From: Anthropogastromicrobium sp963626545
GTDB lineage: Bacteria > Bacillota > Clostridia > Lachnospirales > Lachnospiraceae
Direction: 5' to 3'
NCBI GenBank assembly: GCA_963626545.1
Contig: CAVFYJ010000054.1
Location: 1-22,635, forward strand
DNA: 22,635 nucleotides
Shown: one piece after another, positions 5,874 through 13,250 of the stretch
How positions within the stretch are numbered: the first letter of the stretch is position 1
Layout of the letters: every line of letters starts with the position of its first letter
Translations under genes and position numbers: made by a program
Notes under the pieces: generated by a model
The model's input: the letters and a program-made list of their open reading frames with translations, nothing else
What the model was told of the DNA's origin: nothing
The model's database searches: none

Positions 5874-7217
5874 TTACAGCGAAGAATCGTCTCCCGGAAC
5901 CAGCATTTCCAGTCCCTCAACGCTCTCTACTGCCTCACTGATCGAGCTTGCCACATGACGAAGAGAAACTAGGCTGGAGTAAAACTTGGCGTATCCAGGC
6001 TGAATCTCACAGCCATGACGGCCATAAAAATAGCTTCGCATCATCTCCTCAGCCGCCAATGTAATGCCATTTCCTGCTGCCTGATCCATCGCATCCAAAA
6101 ACAGTTCCGGATCGGCCTGCGCCTCTAAGCCCAGACGATACTCGCCAACTCCGTACAATCCACAATACTCGGCACACAAAACGCTGATCGTATGCTGAAG
6201 ATTCTTTCGCTCCTTCTCATCAAGTGTCTCAGAAAGCACCTGATGCAGACGATTGATCTCGGTGAGCACTGCCGTCACACAAGGCACTGCCGCGTCATAT
6301 ACCTGCTGTCCATTTCGTTCAGCCGAAAGTAACGGTGCAAATACAGCCATCTCAAGAAGCGCAGCGCTGACCGCATCCTCTCCTGCAATCTGACCACAGC
6401 GTTCGATTACCTTCTTCGCTGCATCTTCGGTAAAGCGATCCAGATAAAGCGTTGCAAACTCCTCGAATCCATCCTCAAGAAATGCACACAGCACCTGCCC
6501 CATCAGCTTCGCCGTATTGTTCTCTCCGTTTTTCTCCATATCCAAATCTGGGTGCAAAAGCGGCAGCAACTCGTCGTAGACCATCTGCGTATTCAGCGAA
6601 TCCTGCGCCTGCAAATATTTTATCACACGCGAGAAATTCAGATACAAATACAAAAAACTCTCCGTCAATAACAGATGCTTTGCCTCTAAGATATCCGGCT
6701 CATAACCACTGACGCTGTTTTGGTCCATCACCTGTGACGCTGGAACGAGCGTCCAGTAGGAACGCAGATGAGGGAAATCAAGTCCCTGCTTTTCACGGTA
6801 CTCTGCCTGTGGCAGACGCTTTGACGCCTGACGGCGCAGCTCCATGAGATCGCTGCGATATTTATCGGGCTGACAAAAACACTCTTCCTCAAAATAGTCG
6901 AGCACATCGGTAATTCGATCGTCACTGATATCGGCAGCCTCATTGCTGTAGAGCCAGACAAAATCGCTGACTGCATCCTTCAGACGATGCATGGAATGCT
7001 GTGCGTGCTTGTACATCACCTCATCCAGCGCAAGCTTCAATGCCACTGCCGCTTTCTCATAGTTTCCCTTTGCAATCAGTCTGTTTCCTTCCTCCTGAAG
7101 CGTTTTAAAGTCCCAGCCCTTGTCGCTGTATTCCTCATACCACAGATCTGCCTTACAACTGGGACAAAAATGTGGATTTCCCCAGAAATGTGCATGGCAG
7201 TTCCTACATCTTCCCAT
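5874..7217 (-). CDS. Uncharacterised protein with N-terminal zinc ribbon and helical repeats
   Basis: 447 aa from ATG 7217, with GGAAG 8 nt upstream; a GTG at 7226 is an alternative adding three residues. The N terminus has two CxxC pairs, Cys4-x2-Cys7 and Cys18-x2-Cys21, a compact zinc ribbon. The rest is acidic and predicted all-helical; 'ALKLALDE' and 'GNYEKAAVAL' near residues 50-65 look like a TPR-type repeat. No catalytic motif is recognisable, and I do not recognise the family. It is followed by the exonuclease gene on the same strand, 25 bp apart, which suggests a shared role, perhaps an adaptor. Its leader contains the periodic GATC repeat at 7237-7324 and its promoter lies in the 22-bp inverted repeat at 7345-7403. 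Confidence 0.75.
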   Translation of the reverse strand: MGRCRNCHAHFWGNPHFCPSCKADLWYEEYSDKGWDFKTLQEEGNRLIAKGNYEKAAVALKLALDEVMYKHAQHSMHRLKDAVSDFVWLYSNEAADISDDRITDVLDYFEEECFCQPDKYRSDLMELRRQASKRLPQAEYREKQGLDFPHLRSYWTLVPASQVMDQNSVSGYEPDILEAKHLLLTESFLYLYLNFSRVIKYLQAQDSLNTQMVYDELLPLLHPDLDMEKNGENNTAKLMGQVLCAFLEDGFEEFATLYLDRFTEDAAKKVIERCGQIAGEDAVSAALLEMAVFAPLLSAERNGQQVYDAAVPCVTAVLTEINRLHQVLSETLDEKERKNLQHTISVLCAEYCGLYGVGEYRLGLEAQADPELFLDAMDQAAGNGITLAAEEMMRSYFYGRHGCEIQPGYAKFYSSLVSLRHVASSISEAVESVEGLEMLVPGDDSSL

Positions 7218-7236
7218 TTGTATCACTTCCTTTCCT

Positions 7237-7324
7237 GATCTTTCTGAATCTTCTCTGATCTTCCTAGATCTTTTTCGATCTCTCTGGATCTTTCGGATCT
7301 CTCGGATCTTTTCAGATTCTTCTT
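7237..7324. repeat. Degenerate roughly 10-bp tandem repeat with phased GATC
   Basis: About nine units of 9-11 bp carry GATC (or GAATC/GATTC) starting at 7237, 7246, 7257, 7267, 7277, 7287, 7296, 7305 and 7315. The units are pyrimidine-rich on the plus strand, so the minus-strand transcript would read as a purine-rich AGATC repeat. The array fills most of the predicted leader of the zinc-ribbon gene, ending about 10 bp before its ribosome binding site. Confidence 0.75.
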
Positions 7325-7340
7325 CGCTCTGAATAGTGAC

Positions 7341-7369
7341 ATTTTAGCACAATCTGGTCAAAATAGCAA
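7341..7369 (-). promoter_or_regulatory. Predicted promoter of the zinc-ribbon/exonuclease operon
   Basis: On the minus strand, -35 TTGCTA (7364-7369), a 17-nt spacer and -10 TAAAAT (7341-7346, preceded by TGC). The spacer is one arm of the 22-bp inverted repeat, and transcription would start near 7334. Confidence 0.6.
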
Positions 7370-7403
7370 TGCAGCCGCTTTCTATTTTGACCAGATTGTG
7401 CTA
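7345..7403. repeat. Perfect 22-bp inverted repeat spanning divergent promoters
   Basis: The arms 7345-7366 (begins TAGCACAATCTGG) and 7382-7403 (ends CCAGATTGTGCTA) are exact reverse complements around a 15-nt spacer. Each arm runs from within the -35 to the start of the -10 of one of two back-to-back promoters, so both promoters share the same spacer sequence and could be controlled together by one DNA-binding protein. Confidence 0.9.
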
Positions 7404-7407
7404 TGAT
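7379..7407 (+). promoter_or_regulatory. Predicted promoter of the serine hydrolase operon
   Basis: -35 TTTCTA (7379-7384), a 17-nt spacer and extended -10 TGC-TATGAT (7402-7407). The spacer is the right arm of the 22-bp inverted repeat. A small TATTAC/GTAATA hairpin (7422-7441) lies in the leader before the ribosome site AAGGAGG. Confidence 0.6.
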
Positions 7408-7466
7408 ACGTACAGTTCTACTATTACGGCAATTTGTAATAACACAATAAGGAGGTAATTATTGCT

Positions 7467-8660
7467 ATGAAACTTCAGGAAATTGAAAAGCTGGCAGCTT
7501 CCATTATGGAAAAGGCTGTCTCTGAAAATGAAGCGGCAGGTATGAATCTGCTTGTCTTAAAGGATGGTGATCCGGTGCTCTCTTTGCAATCTGGCTATGC
7601 CAATCTGGAAAATAAGGTTCCCATGGCACCAGACACAATCATGCGCCTATATTCAATGAGCAAACCGATCACCGCAGCCTGCATGATGATTTTGATGCAG
7701 CGAGGTCTCGTTGATCTGAATGATCCCGTGTCCAAATTTATCCCGGCATTCGCCAATCAGACCTACGTAAAGGGCAACTCCCTTGTTCTGGTCAATCGCC
7801 AGATGACGGTACATGATCTGCTGTTTATGACCTCTGGTCTGTCCTACGGAAGTGATTCCGCTGCAGGTAAAGCAACCTTCGACGTATTCGTCGAGATGGA
7901 CAAGCGTCTTTTCAGTGACGATCCGATGACCACACGTGAATTTGCTGACCGCATTGGCAAGAATCCGCTCGAGTTTGAGCCTTCCTCCAGCTTTATGTAC
8001 GGTGTTTCCGCCGATATCCTCGGTGCATTGATTGAGGTGATCTCCGGCATGAGCTTTGCCGAATTCTTAAAGAAGGAAATCACAGATCCGCTTGAGATGG
8101 CGGATACCGGCTTCTTCGTTCCAAAAGAAAAGCAGAATCGCCTTGCTACCGTTTACAAACGTGTCAATGGTGGCTTTGAGCGCTATACCGGAAATCATCT
8201 GGCAATCCGAAATCCAATGGATGCCCTTCCAGCTTTCCAGTCAGGCGGCGCTGGCCTTGTCTCTACATTGGTTGATTACTCTCATTTTGGTTCTATGCTG
8301 TTAAACGGTGGCAACTACAAGGGACGTCAGATCTTAGAGCCTGAGATTGTCCGCTACTTCACGCAGGGCAGCCTTCAGCCATGGCAGCAGGAAGCACTTT
8401 CCAGAGGTTGGGGCGGCTTAGAGGGCTACAGCTATGGAAATCTGATGCGCGTCATGAAGGATCCTTCCAAAGCCATTATGTACACGACCCTAGGCGAGTA
8501 TGGCTGGGACGGTTGGCTGGGACCATATTTTTCCAATCACCCGGACTGCAACATTACCTTCCTTGCCGGTCTTCAGCTGACCGACGCCGGCACCATTCCT
8601 GCTGTAAGAAGACTACGAAATGCTGTTTTGCCACGTCTTAACAATCAGGATAACAGGTGA
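7467..8660 (+). CDS. Class C beta-lactamase-fold serine hydrolase
   Basis: 397 aa; AAGGAGG lies about 11 nt before the ATG. The active-site SxxK motif is Ser63-Met-Ser-Lys66 (LYSMSKPITAA). The second motif is the Tyr-Gly-Val-Ser stretch in FMYGVSADILG, and the third is probably WDGWLG, where class C enzymes have KTG or HxG. No signal peptide is present, so it is likely cytoplasmic. Family knowledge: this group includes family VIII esterases, EstB and D-aminopeptidase-like enzymes as well as AmpC, and most non-secreted members are esterases or peptidases rather than resistance enzymes. It overlaps the next gene by up to 4 nt if that gene uses its GTG, so the two form an operon. Substrate unknown; a lactam-resistance role is unlikely on this evidence. 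Confidence 0.88.
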   Translation: MKLQEIEKLAASIMEKAVSENEAAGMNLLVLKDGDPVLSLQSGYANLENKVPMAPDTIMRLYSMSKPITAACMMILMQRGLVDLNDPVSKFIPAFANQTYVKGNSLVLVNRQMTVHDLLFMTSGLSYGSDSAAGKATFDVFVEMDKRLFSDDPMTTREFADRIGKNPLEFEPSSSFMYGVSADILGALIEVISGMSFAEFLKKEITDPLEMADTGFFVPKEKQNRLATVYKRVNGGFERYTGNHLAIRNPMDALPAFQSGGAGLVSTLVDYSHFGSMLLNGGNYKGRQILEPEIVRYFTQGSLQPWQQEALSRGWGGLEGYSYGNLMRVMKDPSKAIMYTTLGEYGWDGWLGPYFSNHPDCNITFLAGLQLTDAGTIPAVRRLRNAVLPRLNNQDNR

Positions 8661-8665
8661 TACCG

Positions 8666-9289
8666 ATGATGACATCTATAGAAGAACTGATTTCACGGGC
8701 AGTCAATTTTCTTGGCGGTCTGCTGCCGTTTCTTACGGATGCAAATATCGTTAAAATTCTGTTTTCGGTTGTCTCACTGATTTTGGCTGTGCTGCTTTGT
8801 TTTTGGGGATATCATCTTTTCTCCTGCTTCGCAGCAGGCGCTGGATTTGTGCTTGGCGCTGGCCTTGGATTTTTGTTATCTGGCCACTTTACGGATAAGC
8901 TTTGGATTATTGCCGCGAGTGCCGTCGTCTTAGGACTGATCCTTGGATTTCTTGCGACAAGGTTGATTCTTCTGTCCACGTTTCTGCTTGCCTTTTGCCT
9001 AGTAGCCATCTTTTCCTGTGGACTTCTGGCATCATTTGTGCCATCACTTTCAAATCTTGTGATCGGCATCATCGGTGTGATCCTTGGTGTGATTGCCGGC
9101 CTAGTTTGCGTGAAGCTGCAAAAGCCAGTAATTATCCTTGTAACTGCGTTTAGCGGTGCGCTCGGCGTGATTCAGATTTTCTTTAATCTGCTTCATTTTG
9201 ATCAAATTACAATTTTCTATGGTGCGTTTTTGTCACTGGCGATGATCGGAAGCATTGTGCAGTTTCTCAGTAATCGCAGGGCGGAGTGA
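8666..9289 (+). CDS. Polytopic membrane protein (TMEM198/DUF4203-like)
   Basis: 207 aa from ATG 8666, with AGGTG about 6 nt upstream; GTG 8657, overlapping the previous stop, is an alternative giving 210 aa. Seven hydrophobic segments are visible, the first around NIVKILFSVVSLILAVLL and the last around FYGAFLSLAMIGSIVQFL, many with small-residue GxxxG-type patterns (GAGFVLGAGLGF). The pattern resembles DUF4203/TM198-like proteins, whose function is not established. It is coupled to the serine hydrolase gene just upstream and converges on the response regulator. Confidence 0.75.
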   Translation: MMTSIEELISRAVNFLGGLLPFLTDANIVKILFSVVSLILAVLLCFWGYHLFSCFAAGAGFVLGAGLGFLLSGHFTDKLWIIAASAVVLGLILGFLATRLILLSTFLLAFCLVAIFSCGLLASFVPSLSNLVIGIIGVILGVIAGLVCVKLQKPVIILVTAFSGALGVIQIFFNLLHFDQITIFYGAFLSLAMIGSIVQFLSNRRAE

Positions 9290-9300
9290 AGTAGGTAGGT

Positions 9301-9333
9301 AAAAACGGGGTCAGACGTATAGGTCTGGCCCCG
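9301..9333 (-). terminator. Terminator downstream of the response regulator
   Basis: CGGGGTCAGAC (9306-9316) pairs with GTCTGGCCCCG (9323-9333): 11 bp with one wobble, loop GTATAG. The minus strand has T5 directly after the stem (plus-strand A-run 9301-9305). The plus strand is followed only by ATAAATTTAT, so it works best for the response regulator but may also stop the membrane-protein transcript. Confidence 0.8.
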
Positions 9334-9347
9334 ATAAATTTATCTGT

Positions 9348-10022
9348 TTATTCTTTTTCAAGTAAATAGCCGACGTTTCGCACGGTGCGAATCATCGCTC
9401 CGTCCTCGCCTAGCTTCTGACGAAGCGTCTTAATATGCATATCAAGTGTACGGGACTCGCCTTCAAAGTCAGTTCCCCATACACGCTCCATGATAATTTC
9501 TCTCGTCATTACCATGCCACAGTTTGCCATCAAAAGCTTCAATAATTCATACTCCTTAAAGGTAAGTTCACAGGCTTCACCCTTTACGGTTACTAAATGA
9601 CGCTCATCATCAAGAACAAGATCGCCAACCTCAAGACGCTTTGTCTGGGCACCTGCGCTTCGACGTAACAATGCCTTCACACGAGATAAAAGTTCCATGA
9701 TGCCAAATGGCTTTGTCATGTAATCGTCAGCCCCAATATCAAGTCCACGCACCTTATCAAGCTCGGTTGTCTTTGCCGTGACCATCATGATCGGCAAATG
9801 CTTTGTCTGAGGCATTGCACGCAGCTTCTTTACGATTTCCAGTCCGTCCTCATCTGGCAGCATTACATCAAGCAAGAACAAATCTGGTACCTTCTTTTCC
9901 AGTCTCTCGTAAAGTGCTTTTGCTTCCTCAAATTCTTCGATTTCAAATCCGCCACACTTGAGCGCATACGCTTCAATCTGACGGATATCGTTGTCGTCCT
10001 CCACAATAAAAACCAGTGCCAT
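9348..10022 (-). CDS. OmpR/PhoB-family response regulator
   Basis: 224 aa. The receiver domain (1-118) has the acidic pair Glu8-Asp9-Asp10, phospho-acceptor Asp52 (LLDVMLP), Thr82 and Lys104 (TKPFG). A winged-helix DNA-binding domain (about 130-223) ends ...LRQKLGEDGAMIRTVRNVGYLLEKE, typical of OmpR/PhoB. It would bind direct repeats and control transcription after phosphorylation. No histidine kinase gene lies within the window, so its partner must be elsewhere or it is an orphan. It has its own promoter (10084-10112), with an 11-bp-spaced direct repeat just upstream that could be its own binding site. Confidence 0.93.
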   Translation of the reverse strand: MALVFIVEDDNDIRQIEAYALKCGGFEIEEFEEAKALYERLEKKVPDLFLLDVMLPDEDGLEIVKKLRAMPQTKHLPIMMVTAKTTELDKVRGLDIGADDYMTKPFGIMELLSRVKALLRRSAGAQTKRLEVGDLVLDDERHLVTVKGEACELTFKEYELLKLLMANCGMVMTREIIMERVWGTDFEGESRTLDMHIKTLRQKLGEDGAMIRTVRNVGYLLEKE

Positions 10023-10083
10023 CTGCCTACCATGCCTTTCCGCAAAATTTTACATACATTTGCCTTTTTATGTATCAGGAGCT

Positions 10084-10112
10084 ACTATACTGCCACATCT
10101 TCAAGTTTACAT
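10084..10112 (-). promoter_or_regulatory. Predicted promoter of the response regulator
   Basis: On the minus strand, -10 TATAGT (10084-10089), a 17-nt spacer and a weak -35 ATGTAA (10107-10112). A weak -35 is common for activated promoters; a direct repeat lies immediately upstream. Confidence 0.45.
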
Positions 10113-10121
10113 CTTTTTTCT

Positions 10122-10138
10122 GTAAAATCAACGTAAAA
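10122..10138 (-). promoter_or_regulatory. Direct repeat, possible OmpR/PhoB-type operator
   Basis: GTAAAA occurs at 10122-10127 and again at 10133-10138 (TTTTAC on the minus strand), an 11-bp period, the spacing used by tandem OmpR/PhoB-family dimers. It abuts the -35 of the response regulator gene on its upstream side. Confidence 0.35.
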
Positions 10139-10155
10139 CTCCGTCAAACCAATTT

Positions 10156-10623
10156 TCAAATAGACGTACACCACGAAAGCAGCTGTTCTCCCGCAAACAG
10201 GGCAACTACCGTGCCTGCACAAAGAAATGGACCAAATGCAAAATGCGCTTTCCCACTTTTTTTCTTCAACACAAGAAACACAAGCCCGTAAAGGCCACCT
10301 GCGAGCACTGCGATTGCAAATGCAATCAAACAGCTCTTCCATCCAAGAAAAAAGCCAAGCACTGCCATCAGCTTGATATCCCCGCCGCCAAATGCGCCGG
10401 GCACAAGAATCGTAATCAGCAGTAACGGCAAACTGACTGCCAAAATTCCAATCAAACGTGATGACATTGTCACCTCAGAGAATGCAAATACTGCTAACAC
10501 AGCCGGAATCACGCAGGCAAGCACAAGTCCATTTGGAATTGTCATTGTCCGCTGGTCACACCAAGCAATGATTAACAAGAGTACCAGCAGACAAATGACG
10601 GTGAGTATCTGAAAATTATTCAT
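10156..10623 (-). CDS. Type IV prepilin peptidase-like protein (A24), peptidase domain only
   Basis: 155 aa with about six membrane helices. The two catalytic aspartates of the GxGD family are present: Asp23 in WCDQRTMTIPN and Asp82 in FGGGDIKLM. The N-terminal methyltransferase domain of PilD-type enzymes is absent, so this is the short form seen in archaeal preflagellin-type and TadV/CpaA-type peptidases, which cleave leader peptides of pilin-like proteins at the membrane. The ATG overlaps the end of the beta-mannosidase gene by 8 nt, implying translational coupling. No pilin or pilus-assembly gene is seen nearby, so its substrate would be encoded elsewhere. An alternative is a family member without pilin-related function. 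Confidence 0.85.
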   Translation of the reverse strand: MNNFQILTVICLLVLLLIIAWCDQRTMTIPNGLVLACVIPAVLAVFAFSEVTMSSRLIGILAVSLPLLLITILVPGAFGGGDIKLMAVLGFFLGWKSCLIAFAIAVLAGGLYGLVFLVLKKKSGKAHFAFGPFLCAGTVVALFAGEQLLSWCTSI

Positions 10624-13159
10624 AGGTATCGCGCAGACTCTTTATCTTCAACGATCTGCGCACATCCTCGGCACGAAGCACCTTTCCAGACAAAACGTCT
10701 TCCTTCTGAATAAAGACAGTTTTTGTTTCTTCTGAGGTCAGATCAAAGCAGTTGTCGGAGAAAATGACGTCCTCCCCGATCTCCAGCCATACAAACGGTG
10801 CAAAGCAATCGGTACTTAAGCTGATCGCAATTGTTCCGTTTTCTTCGGTCACGTCGGCCTCGATCTGCGGCTGCATCAATTCCATATGCTTATATGGAAC
10901 AAACACCTCTGCCTCGGTACTTGTCGTGCCATCTGCCCAAGTGTAAACAGCCTCGACAAAGACGCGGCGCTTTTTGGAACCGATTACATCGGCAAAATCG
11001 CGCTCCATTACACGACAACTGCTCTGTGCCTTTACGCAAGTCTCTACGGTTTCCTCAAACAGCACATTGAATTCCACATCGCGGATGCGAACCGTTACAG
11101 TAAGATTCTGATCCTCAAGCGTCTCATTTGCGGCGCTGATGATGGCCTTTGTATCCTCGGTGTAAATGTAGCCGGCCTTCGGTGCAAAGAAACGGGCTGC
11201 CATGTAGTGAAGTGCCTTCCAGCGACCAAAATAGTCGATGCTAGACCACGATGCCACCGGCCAGTTATCGTTTAACTGCCAATACAACGCACCCATGCAG
11301 CGGCCTCTGTTTGCTCGCCAGTGATCTACACCTGCCTTGATGGCCACACCCTGCAGTACCTGACTGACATAGATCAAGCTGTCAAAGTCCTTCGGGTAGC
11401 GGAAATTCTCGGAGATGTAGCTTAAAATCTTTCCGTTTGCGGTACCGTTTTTCTGATGGCTCTCCATAACTGGTGAGAAGATGTTACAATCCTGCGGCAG
11501 CGCAAAGGTATCAATCGTTCTTCGCTCTGGGAAGGACTGGAAGCCAAACTCCGAACAGAAACGGAAGTAATGCTTTCGATAATCGGAAAATGGCTTCATG
11601 CCATGCCATACATCCCAGTAATGGCAGTCACCTCGATCGTGATCATCCGGGTTGTCAAAGCAGCCGCCCGATGACGGGGAGGATGGCCAGTAGAGAGTGT
11701 CGGAATCCTCTGCCTTTGTGACCTTCGGAAGCACATATTCAAACTGCTTGATGTAATCTCCCTTTAGTAACGGGCTGTGTGTCTCGGCAATGCCCCAGTG
11801 ATCCCACGCGGACTCTAACTCGTTGTTTCCACACCACAGTCCAAGACTCGCATGATGACGCAATCGGCGCACATTGTCAATCGTCTCCTGACGGATGCTT
11901 TTTTCAAACTCCTCGGTAAAGTCGTAGACGTTGCACGCATACATCAGATCCTGCCATACGATCAAACCGTAATGATCGCACAGATCGTAGAACGTATCGG
12001 ACGGATAATAACCACCGCCCCAAACGCGAATCGTGTTATAGTTTGCCTTCACGGAAGAACGAAGCAGCGCGTCGATACGCTCCTTTGTAATCCACGGATA
12101 GATGCAGTCCTCTGGAATGTAGTCGGCGCCCATCGAAAAGATGGAAATGCCATTGATCACAAAGGCAAACTCATTGCCCCATTCGTCCTTTTTTGTGCTG
12201 ACCGTAAGCTCACGAAGACCGATAGAATAGGTTTTGGAATCCAGCATAGCGCCGTCGGCACCAGTCAGTGATACCTGCACAGAATAAAGCGACTGACCAC
12301 CAAGACCATTGCACCACCAAAGCCTTGGCTGTGCGATCTGGATAGTCGCCTGCACAGACTCACCCTTAGTCGGCAAAAGAACGGTCTCCACCGGTTTGCC
12401 GTCTGGAGCGCTGACGCAAACAGTAACACTCGTGCCCTCAGGCAATGCGTCCGTTTCTGGAACAGTCGTAATCGAGAGAGAAACGGTATCCGATTGCTCG
12501 ATTGCCTGGATATACTCTGCCTGTGACAGCTCACCCATCTGTGGACGCTCGCCCCATGTATGCGTCTGATGAATCACCACATCCTCGATACGGCCTGCAT
12601 CATAACATTCCAGATACAGATCGCGCCAGATTCCGATATCCGGCAGCTGTGCGCCCCAGTCCCAGCCAAACATCGAGTGTGCTTTACGAATGTACTGGTT
12701 GCCTAAGATAACACCAGTTGCCTCGAAGGTGATTTCCTTTCCCGGTGTAGCCTCATGTTCGCGAATGTAAGTCAACGCGGAGTGGAAATAGATGCGCAAG
12801 TGATTTTCTTTTTGCAGTGCGTCCTTGCAGTCAAAGCGCCAGGTGCGGTGCATGTTGTCTGACTTTCCAATCAGCTTTTCATTCACGTAAACGTCAGCAA
12901 GGGTATCGAGTCCTTCGCAGACCAGTACGCAATGCTTCTTATTTAATACTTCGTCTGAGACGGAAAAATCCGTCTCAAACACATAGTCCTTTGTCAAAAG
13001 TTCTCTCGCCGCATACTCATTTTCACGGTAATACGGGTCCTCCATCTTTCCAGCCTCTAACAGTCCGGACAGCACCGTTCCCGGCACGCTTACCGGAGTC
13101 CACTCGGTACTTCCCGCCTCGGCAAAGCGCCAGCCATCCTGTAAATTCACACGATTCAT
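10616..13159 (-). CDS. Beta-mannosidase (glycoside hydrolase family 2)
   Basis: 847 aa from ATG 13159, with GGAGG 7 nt upstream; the ATG at 13165 is too close to that site. Domains in order: N-terminal galactose-binding-like sugar-binding domain (about 1-190, with HSMFGWDWGAQLPDIG typical of beta-mannosidases), immunoglobulin-like domain (about 190-325), TIM barrel (about 330-640), and C-terminal beta domains. The acid/base is Glu447 in LWCGNNELE and the nucleophile Glu537 in FCSEFGF. It hydrolyses terminal beta-mannose from manno-oligosaccharides or N-glycan cores. No signal peptide is seen, so it acts in the cytoplasm on imported oligosaccharides. It follows the aconitase-like gene by 79 bp and overlaps the prepilin peptidase gene downstream. 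Confidence 0.93.
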   Translation of the reverse strand: MNRVNLQDGWRFAEAGSTEWTPVSVPGTVLSGLLEAGKMEDPYYRENEYAARELLTKDYVFETDFSVSDEVLNKKHCVLVCEGLDTLADVYVNEKLIGKSDNMHRTWRFDCKDALQKENHLRIYFHSALTYIREHEATPGKEITFEATGVILGNQYIRKAHSMFGWDWGAQLPDIGIWRDLYLECYDAGRIEDVVIHQTHTWGERPQMGELSQAEYIQAIEQSDTVSLSITTVPETDALPEGTSVTVCVSAPDGKPVETVLLPTKGESVQATIQIAQPRLWWCNGLGGQSLYSVQVSLTGADGAMLDSKTYSIGLRELTVSTKKDEWGNEFAFVINGISIFSMGADYIPEDCIYPWITKERIDALLRSSVKANYNTIRVWGGGYYPSDTFYDLCDHYGLIVWQDLMYACNVYDFTEEFEKSIRQETIDNVRRLRHHASLGLWCGNNELESAWDHWGIAETHSPLLKGDYIKQFEYVLPKVTKAEDSDTLYWPSSPSSGGCFDNPDDHDRGDCHYWDVWHGMKPFSDYRKHYFRFCSEFGFQSFPERRTIDTFALPQDCNIFSPVMESHQKNGTANGKILSYISENFRYPKDFDSLIYVSQVLQGVAIKAGVDHWRANRGRCMGALYWQLNDNWPVASWSSIDYFGRWKALHYMAARFFAPKAGYIYTEDTKAIISAANETLEDQNLTVTVRIRDVEFNVLFEETVETCVKAQSSCRVMERDFADVIGSKKRRVFVEAVYTWADGTTSTEAEVFVPYKHMELMQPQIEADVTEENGTIAISLSTDCFAPFVWLEIGEDVIFSDNCFDLTSEETKTVFIQKEDVLSGKVLRAEDVRRSLKIKSLRDTYE

Positions 13160-13182
13160 CGCCATTCCTCCCTATGGAGCTT

Positions 13183-13250
13183 AACTCTTAATGCATTCTA
13201 ATTCTCAATGCATTTCAACTCTTAACACATTCCAATTCTTAGTGATTTTT
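13183..13250. repeat. Degenerate 17-bp tandem repeat, four units
   Basis: Units start at 13183, 13200, 13217 and 13234 with a consensus close to AAYTCTTAATGCATTCC. The first three are well conserved; the fourth is partial and contains the stop codon and last codons of the aconitase-like gene. The array fills most of the gap before the beta-mannosidase gene and ends shortly before its ribosome binding site. Confidence 0.8.

Noticed and set aside
5849..5920. Exonuclease start at 5920
   Set aside because: It would overlap the zinc-ribbon gene by about 47 nt, and the added residues lie before the conserved first strand of the domain.
7237..7324. CRISPR-like or iteron array
   Set aside because: Units of about 10 bp without spacers are too short for CRISPR, and no replication initiator gene is present, so it is listed only as a tandem repeat.
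7467..8660. Antibiotic-resistance beta-lactamase
   Set aside because: There is no signal peptide, and the third motif differs from KTG; family VIII esterase or peptidase-like function fits better.
11852..12271. 139-aa plus-strand open frame inside the beta-mannosidase
   Set aside because: It is antisense to a well-conserved GH2 coding region, with no ribosome binding site or domain.
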